A DNA stretch of 57,528 nt from JBBQLG01 sp964251665 (lineage in GTDB: Bacteria; Bacteroidota; Bacteroidia; Cytophagales; Spirosomataceae), in assembly GCA_964251665.1 (NCBI GenBank), contig CAXUKO010000027.1, positions 1-57,528 of the forward strand. Reading direction: 5' to 3'. The position numbers and the translations under genes are program-made. Each line of letters opens with the position of its first letter. The stretch's first letter is position 1. Below are positions 17,352-25,807 of this stretch, one piece after another. The notes beneath the pieces were generated by a model that searched no databases, was not told the DNA's origin, and was given only the letters and a program-made list of their open reading frames with translations.

Positions 17352-17433
17352 TGTAATCTTAAAGCCAAGACTAATTCTCCTTAGTTTTTCCAGTTGTTGG
17401 CATCACCAGTCGTTCAACTGGTACGTGAATATT

Positions 17434-18489
17434 TCAGACAGGGTCTGAATTATTTTTTGTGGTCCGCAAGGCATCCGTTAGAGCTTCTACGCGCTCAATC
17501 AGTTGTTCGTTGGTTGGAAAGAACCGGCTCAATTCCTGCGGCAGCGTGGGCGTAAGTGAATACGTGGCTACGCCAATTGGCTTGTTGACATCGCGCAGCG
17601 CAAATTCCACAATGGTGCGCTCCTTGGCTTTGCAGATGATGATGCCAATGCTCGGCTTTTCGTGGGCTTTACGCACCCGGTCGTTCAGCACTGACAGATA
17701 AAAATTCATCTTACCGGCATGTTCCGGCTTGAACTCATCAATCTTCAACTCAATAGCGACTAAGCACTGCAACTCCCGATGGTACAGCAGCAGGTCGATA
17801 AAGAACTCTCGGCCTTCCAGTTCCAACCGGTACTGATTGCCAATGAATGTAAAATCACCACCCATCTCAATCAGGAACTTACGAATATTGGCCAGCAATG
17901 CCTGCTCCATTTCGTATTCAGAGTGTTCGTTGGCCAGTTCCAGAAAATCGAACGCATACTCGTCTTTGAGGGCCAATACCGCCTTTGCGAGTGTGATAGC
18001 GGGCAGAGTTTCGGCAAAATTCTGCTGATTGACTACCGTTTTCTGGTAGGTTCGGTTCTCGATCTGATTCGTCAGCACGGCCTTCGTCCAGCCGTGCCGC
18101 TTGGTTTGTATGGTGTAAAACAGCCGTTCGTTTTCATCCTTGCACTTACTCAGAATTAGCAGGTGTTTGCTCCAGCTAATTTCTCCAACCAGCGGTTGGA
18201 GAAGTTGACTTTGGCTGTACTCAACGTAGAATTGCCGCATGTACCAAAGGTTTTGAGCCGAAAAGCCGCTCATACCCACAAACTCGGTTCGGAGGTCACT
18301 CGCCAGCGATTCAACAATGCTCCTACCCCAACCGTACTGTTGCTGCCGCTCCACAATGAGCCGCCCCATCTCATAATAAAGCCCAATCTGCTCCTAATTA
18401 ACGGCCTGTAGTGCCTTGTACTGCGCTTCACGAACACGCTGTTTAATGTCTGTAAGCAGTTGCTGATAGTCCGAGTTAGAGGAGATCAT
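17434..18489 (-). pseudogene. YhcG/DUF1016-family nuclease interrupted by an in-frame TAG
   Basis: Read through one stop, this is a full YhcG-family protein. The first 31 codons (MISSNSDYQQLLTDIKQRVR and the following helix) continue in frame after TAG at 18394-18396 into EQIGLYYEMGRLIVERQ, the usual family N-terminal region. The C-terminal half holds the PD-(D/E)XK nuclease (FFIDLLLYHRE, then VAIELK with the Glu-X-Lys pair). An intact 311-codon ORF starts at 18369, so a product lacking the N-terminal 40 residues is possible. The ATG overlaps the hsdM stop (ATGA). YhcG genes commonly sit inside type I R-M operons, as here. Confidence 0.85.
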
Positions 18490-19979
18490 AGGGTTAGTAT
18501 CTCTTGCTTTTTACTTCTTAGCAATGCTTTCAAGCCTTGCAAATCAGCCTGTCGCTCCTGGTCTAAGGCTTCAATTTTCTCAATCAATTCGGCAGGTGTA
18601 TCGTGGTGTTGCTGTTCGTAGATGACTTCCTTATAGCGGTTTATGCTCAGGTCGTAATTGTTGGCCCGGATGTCGGCAACGGGCACGGTGAAACTCTGAT
18701 CGGTACGGGCGCGTTCGGCCGACGTAGTGCGATCATGCCATCGGGCAATAATGTCGGGAATATCGTTGGCGGTAGTAGGCTGACGTTTATCGTCGAGCGT
18801 AAATCCATCAGCCCGCATGTCGTAGAACCAGACATCGCCCGTGCCGCCCGAATTGGTTTTGGTAAAAATCAGAATGGCCGTGCTTACGCCGGCATAGGGC
18901 TTGAATACTCCACCCGGCATGGATATTACTCCCTGCAACTGATGCCTGTCGATAAGTACCTGCCGGATCTGCTGATGCGCTTTGGAAGAGCCAAACAGCA
19001 CCCCGTCCGGCACGATCACGGCGGCCCTCCCTCCTACTTTTAACCCGCGCAGCATCAGCGCCAGAAAAAGTAATTCCGTCTTTTTGGTATTAACCGTTTG
19101 TAGAACTCGCTTCTCGACGGCTTCGTGATCCAGACTACCCTTAAATGGCGGATTAGCCAGCACCAGCGTTGCCCGATCCGTGAAACCGGCATTCGCTTCC
19201 GAAAGCGCATCAACATCCAATAGATTAGGATGCTCAATGCCGTGCAGCAACAAATTCATGGCACCAATGCGAATCATGGTCGCGTCGAACTCCATACCCA
19301 GAAACAGTTCTTCGTTGAATCGCTGCCGAAATTCGGGCTTAAAAAACTCATCGGCGTAGTGGTGTTGCAAGTATTCGGCTGCTCCCACCAGAAAGCCGCA
19401 ACTGCCTGATGATGGATCGCAAACAATGTCGTCGGGTGTGGGCTTCATCAGGTCTACCATCAGTTTGATGATGTGCCGGGGTGTACGAAACTGCCCGTTT
19501 TGGCCCGCTGAAGCAATTTTAGAAAGCAGATACTCATAAATGTCACCCTTTGTATCGCGGTCATCCATCTTCACATCCGACAGCAGATCGACCACCTGAG
19601 TCAGGAGCCGGGGCGTTGGAATCATAAACGTGGCTCCCTTCATAAAGCGATTGTAGGCCGTTCCTTCAACGTTACCCATACTACGCATAAAAGCAAACAC
19701 ACCATCAGGCTGTACAAACAGCTTATACAATTCGTCGGGGTCGAGGTGGCTGAATCGGCTCCAGCGCAGGGGTTCGTGTTCGGATTGGTAAACCGGGGCT
19801 TCAACCGGTCTGCCGGTGTGAGCGGCTTTCTGCTCTTTGGCTAACTGTATGTCATCGAGTCGTTTGATGAATAATAGGTACGTGATCTGCTCAATAACGG
19901 TTAAAGGGTTTGAGATACCACCCGTCCAGAAGGCATTCCAGATTCGATCTATTTAAGAGCGTTGTTCGCCGGTAATCAT
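18486..19979 (-). pseudogene. hsdM: type I restriction enzyme M (HsdM) gene, in-frame TAA at codon 9
   Basis: The N6-adenine methylase subunit. Read from the ATG at 19979 it starts MITGEQRS, hits TAA at 19953-19955, and continues in frame as IDRIWNAFWTGGISNP and KRLDDIQLAKEQ, the HsdM_N domain. The catalytic half is intact: motif I DPSSGSCGFL and motif IV NPPF in VLANPPFKGS. After the stop the first in-frame ATG lies well downstream (near 19688), past most of HsdM_N, so any product would lack the subunit-assembly domain. AAA to TAA is the simplest history. It precedes yhcG (ATGA overlap) and is transcribed away from parA. Confidence 0.87.
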
Positions 19980-20082
19980 AAGGCTGGGTTAACTAAATCA
20001 GGCTGAATACATCAGCTAAGGTAAGTATTTGACGGGGGAAGAGAAAAAGCGCACGAATGTTTTAGATAAAAAAAGTTCTTTC

Positions 20083-20090
20083 TACATTTA
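20083..20090 (+). promoter_or_regulatory. candidate -7 element of parAB
   Basis: TACATTTA, one base from TAnnTTTG, ends 29 bp before the parA ATG; a TTTTAG about 20 bp upstream could serve as the -33 element. It is the only promoter-like site in the 140-bp gap shared with the divergent hsdM remnant. Confidence 0.4.
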
Positions 20091-20119
20091 CGAAAGATAA
20101 ATTTTTCTCCAACCCGACA

Positions 20120-21064
20120 ATGATAACGCAAGAGAAGCTGGTACGGTTTCTGCGCGCCAAGCCCGCCCTTAACCTGTCGCAGATTGAAAAAGAAGCTGGT
20201 ATTCCATCGAAGACACTGCATAAAGCGTTGTCAGATCAGAAGGATATTCCGGCCAAACACCTGCCGGCGGTAGACGAAGCTGTTCGCAAGTATGGCTATA
20301 CCGATGCCCTGTTCGACAAAGCCAAAGTTATTTCCATTGTCAATCACAAAGGTGGTGTCGGAAAAACGACTACAACCATCAACGTAGGCAAGGCACTGAG
20401 TCTGCTGGGCAATAAAGTGCTATTGGTCGATATGGATTCGCAGGGCAATCTGTCGCAATGCTTTGGTATCCATGATCCCGACGAGCAGATTATCGACGCG
20501 CTATTGAGCAACGCCCCTTTGCCAATGCTGGAGATTACTGACCATTTGTTTTTAACCCCATCCGATATTCGGATGGCTTACAAGGAATCTGAATTAGCTA
20601 ACTCTATCGGTGCTGACCGGCGGTTGTCGCTTAAACTGGAAGATGCTCGCGACAAATTTGATTACATCCTGATCGACTGCCCACCCAGTCTCGGTATCTG
20701 CACAACCTGTTCGCTGGTGGCTTCTAACTATTGCGTTGTACCGATTCAGCCCGAAGCGAGTGCCTATCACGGCGTTGAAAGCTTATTCAACCGGATTGCC
20801 GAGGTTCGGACGTACATCAACCCCAACCTGACCGTTAAAGGCATTGTGTTCACGATGGTGCATAAGAATCAGAGCGTTCATAAAAGTATGATGACCCACA
20901 TTCGGGATAGCTACCGTAACTTTCATATCTACGATGCCGTGATCGAAGTATCGACTGTTATCAAGCAATCGCAGGTAGCCAAGGAGGATTTATTTTCGTA
21001 CTCGCCCAAGTCCGGCTCCTGGCAGCAGTATCATCAATTGGCCACCGAAATAATGACACTCTGA
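20120..21064 (+). CDS. parA: ParA-type partition ATPase with N-terminal HTH
   Basis: 314 residues. An N-terminal helix-turn-helix-like region (about 1-60, with LNLSQIEKEAGIPSKTLHKAL) precedes the ATPase, as in type Ia plasmid ParA proteins, which repress their own operon. The deviant Walker A is KGGVGKTT with the signature lysine; later come LLVDMDSQGN and LIDCPPSLG. It binds the nucleoid and segregates plasmid copies with ParB. parB begins 2 bp after its stop. The parS-like repeats after parB complete a partition locus. Confidence 0.95.
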   Translation: MITQEKLVRFLRAKPALNLSQIEKEAGIPSKTLHKALSDQKDIPAKHLPAVDEAVRKYGYTDALFDKAKVISIVNHKGGVGKTTTTINVGKALSLLGNKVLLVDMDSQGNLSQCFGIHDPDEQIIDALLSNAPLPMLEITDHLFLTPSDIRMAYKESELANSIGADRRLSLKLEDARDKFDYILIDCPPSLGICTTCSLVASNYCVVPIQPEASAYHGVESLFNRIAEVRTYINPNLTVKGIVFTMVHKNQSVHKSMMTHIRDSYRNFHIYDAVIEVSTVIKQSQVAKEDLFSYSPKSGSWQQYHQLATEIMTL

Positions 21065-21065
21065 T

Positions 21066-21953
21066 ATGGCTACGAAAGACTTTATGACCCTAATGAAGGC
21101 GAAGACGACGGATTTGAAACCCTCCCTCTTATCGGCCGAGGAAAACATCAAGAGCCAGATCATAGTACTCGATCAACTCCGTGACCTGATTCCGCCATTG
21201 ACCGACGAGGAGTCTGAACAACTAGAACAAAATATCCTGAAGCACGGCATCAAAGATCCGCTGACGATTTGGGAAACGACATCTACTGTTGCTGAAATTG
21301 ACGACCAGGACGCACCCGTATTTGTGCTTATCGACGGCCATAACCGCTATCGCCTGAGTCAGCAGCATGGATTGGATTTCCGCATCAACCTAGTACGGTT
21401 TGCTACCTTAGATGAGGTTAGGGATTACATGATCGACTACCAGTTGGGCCGGCGCAATCTGACCGCAGAACAGGCGTCTTACCTGAGAGGAATGCGTTAT
21501 CTGCAACAAAAAACCATGCGAGGCAGCAACTTACAAACAGATTCTCCTCAGATGAATGTGTCGGAAACGTTAGCGAAGGAATACGGTGTCAGCAGCCGCA
21601 CTATCAAACGTGACGGTGAGTTTGCGGCCGGTATTGAGAAACTGGCACCAGCCCTAAAACGGGAAGTTTTGGGCGGAAAGCAGAAGCTGCCCAAATCGAC
21701 AATCAACGCCATCGCTAAGATGGATGTGACAGAGCCAATTAGCCAGGTCGAGACTATTCTGGATAAGGGTTCACCATCCGACGATTTAGGACAGCCACAG
21801 TCAATAATAAACTCGACTGTTGATCCGGCCGCAAAAACCCAATCACTCCAAGATGATATCCGAACTTTAGCCAACGGCCGTTTAGACAATCGTTCGTGCA
21901 GTAAACTGCTCAAAAAAATCAATGAGTTAATAGCATTGCAATCCTCGAAGTGA
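21066..21953 (+). CDS. parB: ParB-type centromere-binding protein
   Basis: 295 residues. The ParB/Srx-like domain (about 30-130) shows EEQ...QNILKHGIKDPL-type helices and an LIDGHNRYRLSQQHG motif corresponding to the nucleotide-binding arginine region. A central helix-turn-helix around 160-200 (ETLAKEYGVSSRTIKRD) should contact parS. Its stop codon lies inside the first parS-like repeat. It acts with parA and the repeats at 21946-22628. Confidence 0.93.
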   Translation: MATKDFMTLMKAKTTDLKPSLLSAEENIKSQIIVLDQLRDLIPPLTDEESEQLEQNILKHGIKDPLTIWETTSTVAEIDDQDAPVFVLIDGHNRYRLSQQHGLDFRINLVRFATLDEVRDYMIDYQLGRRNLTAEQASYLRGMRYLQQKTMRGSNLQTDSPQMNVSETLAKEYGVSSRTIKRDGEFAAGIEKLAPALKREVLGGKQKLPKSTINAIAKMDVTEPISQVETILDKGSPSDDLGQPQSIINSTVDPAAKTQSLQDDIRTLANGRLDNRSCSKLLKKINELIALQSSK

Positions 21954-21968
21954 CACGCTGTCACTTCG
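21946..21968. repeat. parS-like site 1
   Basis: An inverted repeat with perfect 10-bp arms CGAAGTGACA and TGTCACTTCG around CGC. It overlaps the parB stop codon, so binding here could couple ParB levels to the end of its own message. Confidence 0.85.
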
Positions 21969-22004
21969 GCAAATGCGAGAGATACATCCCTCCTTTTTAA
22001 CCAT

Positions 22005-22043
22005 AAAACGCCCGAAGTGACACGTTGTCACTTCGGGCGTTTT
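22005..22043. terminator. parS-like site 2 within a terminator stem-loop
   Basis: Here the parS arms are extended to a perfect 18-bp stem (AAAACGCCCGAAGTGACA and its complement) around CGT, ending in TTTT. It therefore looks like both a ParB site and the intrinsic terminator of parAB. The core 23-bp site is 22013-22035. Confidence 0.8.
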
Positions 22044-22080
22044 TCATACCCCAACCAAGCCAAATTGAGCCTGCTCCTCT

Positions 22081-22103
22081 CGAAGTGACACGCTGTCACT
22101 TCG
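22081..22103. repeat. parS-like site 3
   Basis: Identical to site 1 over 23 bp (arms CGAAGTGACA / TGTCACTTCG, centre CGC). Flanking T and A extend the dyad by one base pair. Confidence 0.85.
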
Positions 22104-22181
22104 AGGGCGACAATAGAAATTTCCAATGAATTTAGAATTCGATTGTAGATGCAATCTTGTCAAAAAACTGCCCTATCTTCT

Positions 22182-22550
22182 CTAAATCGTCAATTGCCAT
22201 GTATTCGGGTGATCTTTACGCCTATCCAAACTACGAATGTGTTGTAGATTCAGGATACGCCGGTATTCTGTTAACGGGATCGGAAGAGCCTCTAAGCGTT
22301 CGAAAAGTGAGTGTCGAACTGCTGTAAACTGTTTATAGTCGGCAAGGTCTGCTTCGCGGCCAAACCGGTTAACCAGTTTTTCAATATCGGCATAGGTGAA
22401 CTGGCGCTCTCGACAACGTTTGGAATAGTAATTGGACAGCGAAAGGCCCAAGTAACTGGCAACCAACCGTGCATCTTCTATAAGTAATCGCTCAATCAAA
22501 CGATCAATCAACTGATTGTACTTGACAACTATTTGAGACAGATTAGCCAT
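22182..22550 (-). CDS. putative DNA-binding protein beside parS
   Basis: 122 residues, helical and basic. A likely helix-turn-helix lies around 28-60 (EDARLVASYLGLSLSNYYSK, then TYADIEKLVNRFG), resembling phage-repressor-like folds, but there is no confident family. It lies between the parS-like repeats on the minus strand, facing away from the tra operon. It may be a regulator or a small cargo gene. Confidence 0.55.
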   Translation of the reverse strand: MANLSQIVVKYNQLIDRLIERLLIEDARLVASYLGLSLSNYYSKRCRERQFTYADIEKLVNRFGREADLADYKQFTAVRHSLFERLEALPIPLTEYRRILNLQHIRSLDRRKDHPNTWQLTI

Positions 22551-22605
22551 CTCAATTTAGTAGTTCTGTTATCCCCTGTACTCCGAAAAACAAAGCAAAC
22601 CTGTC

Positions 22606-22628
22606 CGAAGTGACAGCGTGGCACTTCG
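22606..22628. repeat. parS-like site 4, inverted and degenerate
   Basis: CGAAGTGACAGCGTG then GCACTTCG: the consensus in the opposite orientation (centre GCG rather than CGC) with one arm mismatch. It is separated from the other three by a gene, so the array spans about 680 bp. Confidence 0.7.
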
Positions 22629-22655
22629 GGCATGTTTGCCGTTCAACTGAAGCAA

Positions 22656-23033
22656 TTATAAGCCGATCAAACCTGCGCAAATCACTTTCCAGTCGTCTGG
22701 CTCCCGCAACTCGTTTAACCGAACAGACCTCCCTAACAAGGCGCTGGCTGTGTCGTCGGTCAGGTCCGTCAATTGACAAAACACGTCGAAACGAGACGTG
22801 AGGTCAGCGTTATACTCATCAATTGGCAAATAACGGTCGGGTACCAAACGTGAGGCAAAACCAATATCGGTAACAGCCGCCAACGGAACCAGCAAGCTGG
22901 CATCAGCAGCATCCTGAAGCGTAACGTTTTGCTCAGTGTCCAGGTCGATTATTTGACGGTCTGCGCCTTGCCAACTGGCAATAAGCAGGAAATTTTTGTC
23001 TAACAGCGTAGTAATCTTTTCGGCTGTGGTCAT
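22656..23033 (-). CDS. hypothetical protein
   Basis: 125 residues, not recognised. It is acidic and globular-looking with no membrane, metal or nucleic-acid motif. It precedes the gene at 22182 on the same strand, with the fourth parS-like site between them, and follows a membrane-protein gene 31 bp upstream; loosely an operon of small cargo genes (22182-24106). Confidence 0.5.
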   Translation of the reverse strand: MTTAEKITTLLDKNFLLIASWQGADRQIIDLDTEQNVTLQDAADASLLVPLAAVTDIGFASRLVPDRYLPIDEYNADLTSRFDVFCQLTDLTDDTASALLGRSVRLNELREPDDWKVICAGLIGL

Positions 23034-23064
23034 TGTTGAAATAGGTTAATGTGTATGCTTTTGG

Positions 23065-23487
23065 TTATTCCTCCCGCTGACTTCTCCTGAGTCGATGATA
23101 TATCCCAAGATCATGTCGGAACACGTCGAATCGCCGAAACAACAACAGACCAACGCCCAGTGCCACAAGTATACCGATGAATGCCCCGGTCAGGTCCGTA
23201 GCTCTAAATAAGGCCGTGGCTACCAGATAAGTGAGCAGACCAGCCCCCAGCGCATTCAGGCCAAACAACAGGAGCCGGGTAATCGTCATGGACAGCAACC
23301 ACATGAAGCCCGTGAGAGTGGTGACTCCGGCAAGCACTCCAATAAGCCAGTGCCAGTGGTAACTGTGACATAACCACCAACCACCTGCAATGCCCAAGGC
23401 AATGCCTTCGAGGGCGAAAATTTCGCCACCTTCTATGCGATACTGCGAATGATGCACTGGCCGCACGGCCACGTTTAGCTTTTTCAT
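23065..23487 (-). CDS. four-helix membrane protein of unknown function
   Basis: 140 residues with hydrophobic segments at about 24-42, 46-66, 72-92 and 100-117 (e.g. GVLAGVTTLTGFMWLLSM, AFIGILVALGVGLLLF) and a basic Arg-rich C-terminus, so it is probably an inner-membrane protein with its tail in the cytosol. No known domain. It lies 4 bp after the lipoprotein gene on the same strand, suggesting co-expression. Confidence 0.6.
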   Translation of the reverse strand: MKKLNVAVRPVHHSQYRIEGGEIFALEGIALGIAGGWWLCHSYHWHWLIGVLAGVTTLTGFMWLLSMTITRLLLFGLNALGAGLLTYLVATALFRATDLTGAFIGILVALGVGLLLFRRFDVFRHDLGIYHRLRRSQREE

Positions 23488-23491
23488 AGTG

Positions 23492-24106
23492 TTAATTGCT
23501 ATCCCTCCAAACGCCCGTTGATGTACGAGTTAGCCGCAACGTAGCCACCCGTTCACTGTACGATGGATTAACGGAGTATGATTCGTCAGCAATGACAGTT
23601 CCCTTCGCCTTATCCAACGTGTAGCCAATTCGGAACAAGTCGAACAAAACGGCATACTCAGTTTTGTCTCTGAAAGGCACCCGGCTAAACGTGATGTACG
23701 CCTTACTTCCAATGGTCCGGCGTAACTCATACACGTAGTTACTTCCAATAGACACTGATTTCAGGTTATTAACCGAAGGGTTTATGGCAAACGTCCCCAG
23801 CGGTAAGTGGTTGTAGTCACCTGCTTTCCCCGTACCCGTCAAGGTCAGTAGGAGGGAGTCTTGCCCCAATGCAATTGCTTCTACGGAATACGTGCTGGCA
23901 AGATTTGGCCGCTGCTCACCATATCCATTCGGCAGATTCAACTTTTCTAATTGATACGTACCCGCCAGAAACCGGGTGGGATTGGCGGACTGCTCGGCGT
24001 TATCGGCACTGGTTGTCGGTACAGCGTCTTTGTCGTGACAACTTACCAACCCGGCCAGTCCGCCTAATAATACACCAGTTACTACCATTCTGCTCAAACT
24101 CAACAT
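23492..24106 (-). CDS. putative lipoprotein of unknown function
   Basis: 204 residues. A lipoprotein signal peptide is clear: a hydrophobic stretch followed by LVSC with Cys23 as the lipid-attachment residue, then a polar linker (about 25-45). The rest looks beta-rich (FLAGTYQLEKL, DSLLLTLTGTGKAGD), like small Bacteroidetes surface lipoproteins. It is divergent from traE; the 83-bp gap holds the tra promoter. It may be surface-exposed cargo or an accessory of the secretion system. Confidence 0.65.
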   Translation of the reverse strand: MLSLSRMVVTGVLLGGLAGLVSCHDKDAVPTTSADNAEQSANPTRFLAGTYQLEKLNLPNGYGEQRPNLASTYSVEAIALGQDSLLLTLTGTGKAGDYNHLPLGTFAINPSVNNLKSVSIGSNYVYELRRTIGSKAYITFSRVPFRDKTEYAVLFDLFRIGYTLDKAKGTVIADESYSVNPSYSERVATLRLTRTSTGVWRDSN

Positions 24107-24155
24107 GACTAAAACTTTTTAAAATAATAAAGTTATTTTTTTAAAACTTTACTTC

Positions 24156-24163
24156 TACTTTTG
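24156..24163 (+). promoter_or_regulatory. -7 element of the tra operon
   Basis: TACTTTTG is an exact TAnnTTTG match, 27 bp before the traE ATG, in an A/T-rich tract. It is a good candidate for the main promoter of traE to traO. Confidence 0.6.
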
Positions 24164-24189
24164 CAACAGGTATTCTAATCAATTAAACA

Positions 24190-24498
24190 ATGAAAAAACA
24201 AATTACGCTCCTTACGTTGCTTGGTGCAAGTGCCAGTTCAGTTTTTGGTCAAAATGCGGGTGTGGCACGGGGTGCTCAAGCCCTTACAGCGGCTGCCAAT
24301 GACCTTCAGCAGTATTTCGAGCCTGTAACAACGGTTGTTTACGTTATAGCAGGTGTGGTTGGCCTGGTTGGTGGATACCGGGTCTACTCAAAAATGCAAA
24401 ACGGTGATCAGGATGTGCAGAAAGCATTTGTTGGCTGGGGTGGCTCCTTCCTCTTCCTGTTGTCTATCGCAGCTATCCTGAAGGCAGCATTCTTTTGA
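24190..24498 (+). CDS. traE: TraE-type conjugal transfer pilin-like protein (DUF4134)
   Basis: 102 residues: signal peptide to about residue 20 (...SSVFGQ), then two membrane helices (VVYVIAGVVGLVGGY, then FLFLLSIAAILKAAFF) with the short polar GYRVYSKMQNGDQDV loop between them, the layout of DUF4134 and the VirB2-like pilins. It is the first gene of the tra operon and the first of three such genes in a row. Confidence 0.88.
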   Translation: MKKQITLLTLLGASASSVFGQNAGVARGAQALTAAANDLQQYFEPVTTVVYVIAGVVGLVGGYRVYSKMQNGDQDVQKAFVGWGGSFLFLLSIAAILKAAFF

Positions 24499-24573
24499 TA
24501 AAAATAAATATATTTTTGTCGAAGAGAATAACGATCTTGTACAACTAAATCTTTACCCTTTTCATAAGCAGGC

Positions 24574-24969
24574 ATGACTAAGACGTCTTGGTGGCTTACT
24601 ACTATTATCGTTCTGGTTGCGATTGGTGCTGCATCAGCACAAGGTATCGATGTAAACCTGACCCCGTCAGGAGATGGCTACGGAGATAGTTACCTACAGA
24701 AGCACATCACTACGCCCTTGGCTCGCAACATCGGTACGTTTGTGCAGCTTGTCTACTCGATTTGCGCTATCACAGCACTACTGGGCGGCTTACGAATCTA
24801 CATCCGTATACAAACAGGAGAGGGCGAAGCGACTCGCGAGATATGGCGTTGGGGCGCAGCAATTCTAACGGTTTTGGGCCTGACAACCGGCTTAGGCCGC
24901 TTGCTCGAAAATCAGCAGTTTGGCCGAGGAGTGGTTGTATCATCGCAGAGCTTACAGGTAGGTAAATAA
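24574..24969 (+). CDS. DUF4134-like paralogue (second pilin-like gene)
   Basis: 131 residues with a signal peptide (AAS AQ region, residues about 15-23), a polar insert (DVNLTPSGDGYGDSYL), and the same two-helix core: LVYSICAITALLGGLRIYIR then a charged QTGEGEATREIWRWG loop and AAILTVLGLTTGLG. It is longer than TraE by the insert and the C-terminal tail. Probably a second pilin-type or minor subunit; its role relative to traE is not known. Confidence 0.8.
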   Translation: MTKTSWWLTTIIVLVAIGAASAQGIDVNLTPSGDGYGDSYLQKHITTPLARNIGTFVQLVYSICAITALLGGLRIYIRIQTGEGEATREIWRWGAAILTVLGLTTGLGRLLENQQFGRGVVVSSQSLQVGK

Positions 24970-25029
24970 TAGTTTATCTACCTGTCCGTAGCTAAGGTCA
25001 ATTTATCCCGCCTTACCGCATTACTATCA

Positions 25030-25464
25030 ATGGATGAGTTTGAATGGGCGTACAACGTCGTAAAAGCGTCGTGCATTTACATCAGCGTAATTGCCTCACT
25101 TATTGCCGGATTTCGGATTTATCAGAAATGGAATCGGGGCGAAGATGTTGAAACCGCTTTGTTCCTGTGGGTCGGTTCACTGGTGGCCGTTGGTATTATC
25201 GTGCTGGCCGTCGATACGTTCATTGTGCCAGCGTCGGGTGGCCAAATCAGTGCTACTGCGGTGCCTGGCCTGTTGTTAGGTTACGCCTACGAAACGCATC
25301 ATTTGGTCGTCATGCTGGGTGTGATCGTGGCGATTCTGGGACTGATAAAAATTTACAACAAAGTCCGTAATGGCGACGAAGATACCTACGACTACATGAT
25401 CCGTTGGTTCGGCTCGTTGATGTTCCTTTTTTCGCTGGGCTACATAATTAGCCTGATTCTGTAA
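25030..25464 (+). CDS. DUF4134-like paralogue with two tandem core units
   Basis: 144 residues with no obvious signal peptide. Two pilin-like units appear in tandem: SVIASLIAGFRIYQKWNRGE, then VETALFLWVGSLVA in the first half, and GVIVAILGLIKIYNKVRNGD, then MIRWFGSLMFLFSLGYII in the second. This is an internal duplication of the DUF4134 core. It lies before traF (4 bp gap) in the operon. Confidence 0.78.
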   Translation: MDEFEWAYNVVKASCIYISVIASLIAGFRIYQKWNRGEDVETALFLWVGSLVAVGIIVLAVDTFIVPASGGQISATAVPGLLLGYAYETHHLVVMLGVIVAILGLIKIYNKVRNGDEDTYDYMIRWFGSLMFLFSLGYIISLIL

Positions 25465-25468
25465 GCAA

Positions 25469-25807
25469 ATGGCACGAGTGTATCCGGTCTATCGGGGTGT
25501 CGACAACGAACTGGAGTTTCGTGGTCTGCGCGGTAAGTATTTCTATTATGCCGTAGGGGGCGTAATCGGCGGCATTTTCGTGACGCTGCTCCTATACATT
25601 TTCGGGGTAAACCTGTTTCTATCGCTGGTCCTGATGTTATTGTTGGGCGGGGGTGTACTGTTTTATGCTTATTCGGCTAACAAAAAATACGGCCGCTGGG
25701 GTAATGTCAAACAGCCTGTTCGAACGCTGAAACCCCATTTCGTCTATCAAACGCGCTCATTCCGGCAGATCGTTACGGTCAAGTCCTATCCTAAACGTAA
25801 GGTATGA
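25469..25807 (+). CDS. traF: TraF-type conjugal transfer protein (DUF4133)
   Basis: 112 residues, VirB3-like. VYPVYRGVDNELEFRGLRG is the typical start, followed by paired helices (YAVGGVIGGIFVTLLLYIF and LVLMLLLGGGVLFYAYS) and a basic tail. VirB3 proteins sit in the inner membrane with the VirB4 ATPase; here the stop overlaps the traG start by 4 bp (ATGA), as in many T4SS operons. Confidence 0.9.
   Translation: MARVYPVYRGVDNELEFRGLRGKYFYYAVGGVIGGIFVTLLLYIFGVNLFLSLVLMLLLGGGVLFYAYSANKKYGRWGNVKQPVRTLKPHFVYQTRSFRQIVTVKSYPKRKV

Noticed and set aside
12220..18396. TAG recoded as a sense codon
   Set aside because: Other genes (e.g. traG, ending at 28314) end at TAG, and only two genes carry internal TAG; mutation or decay is simpler.
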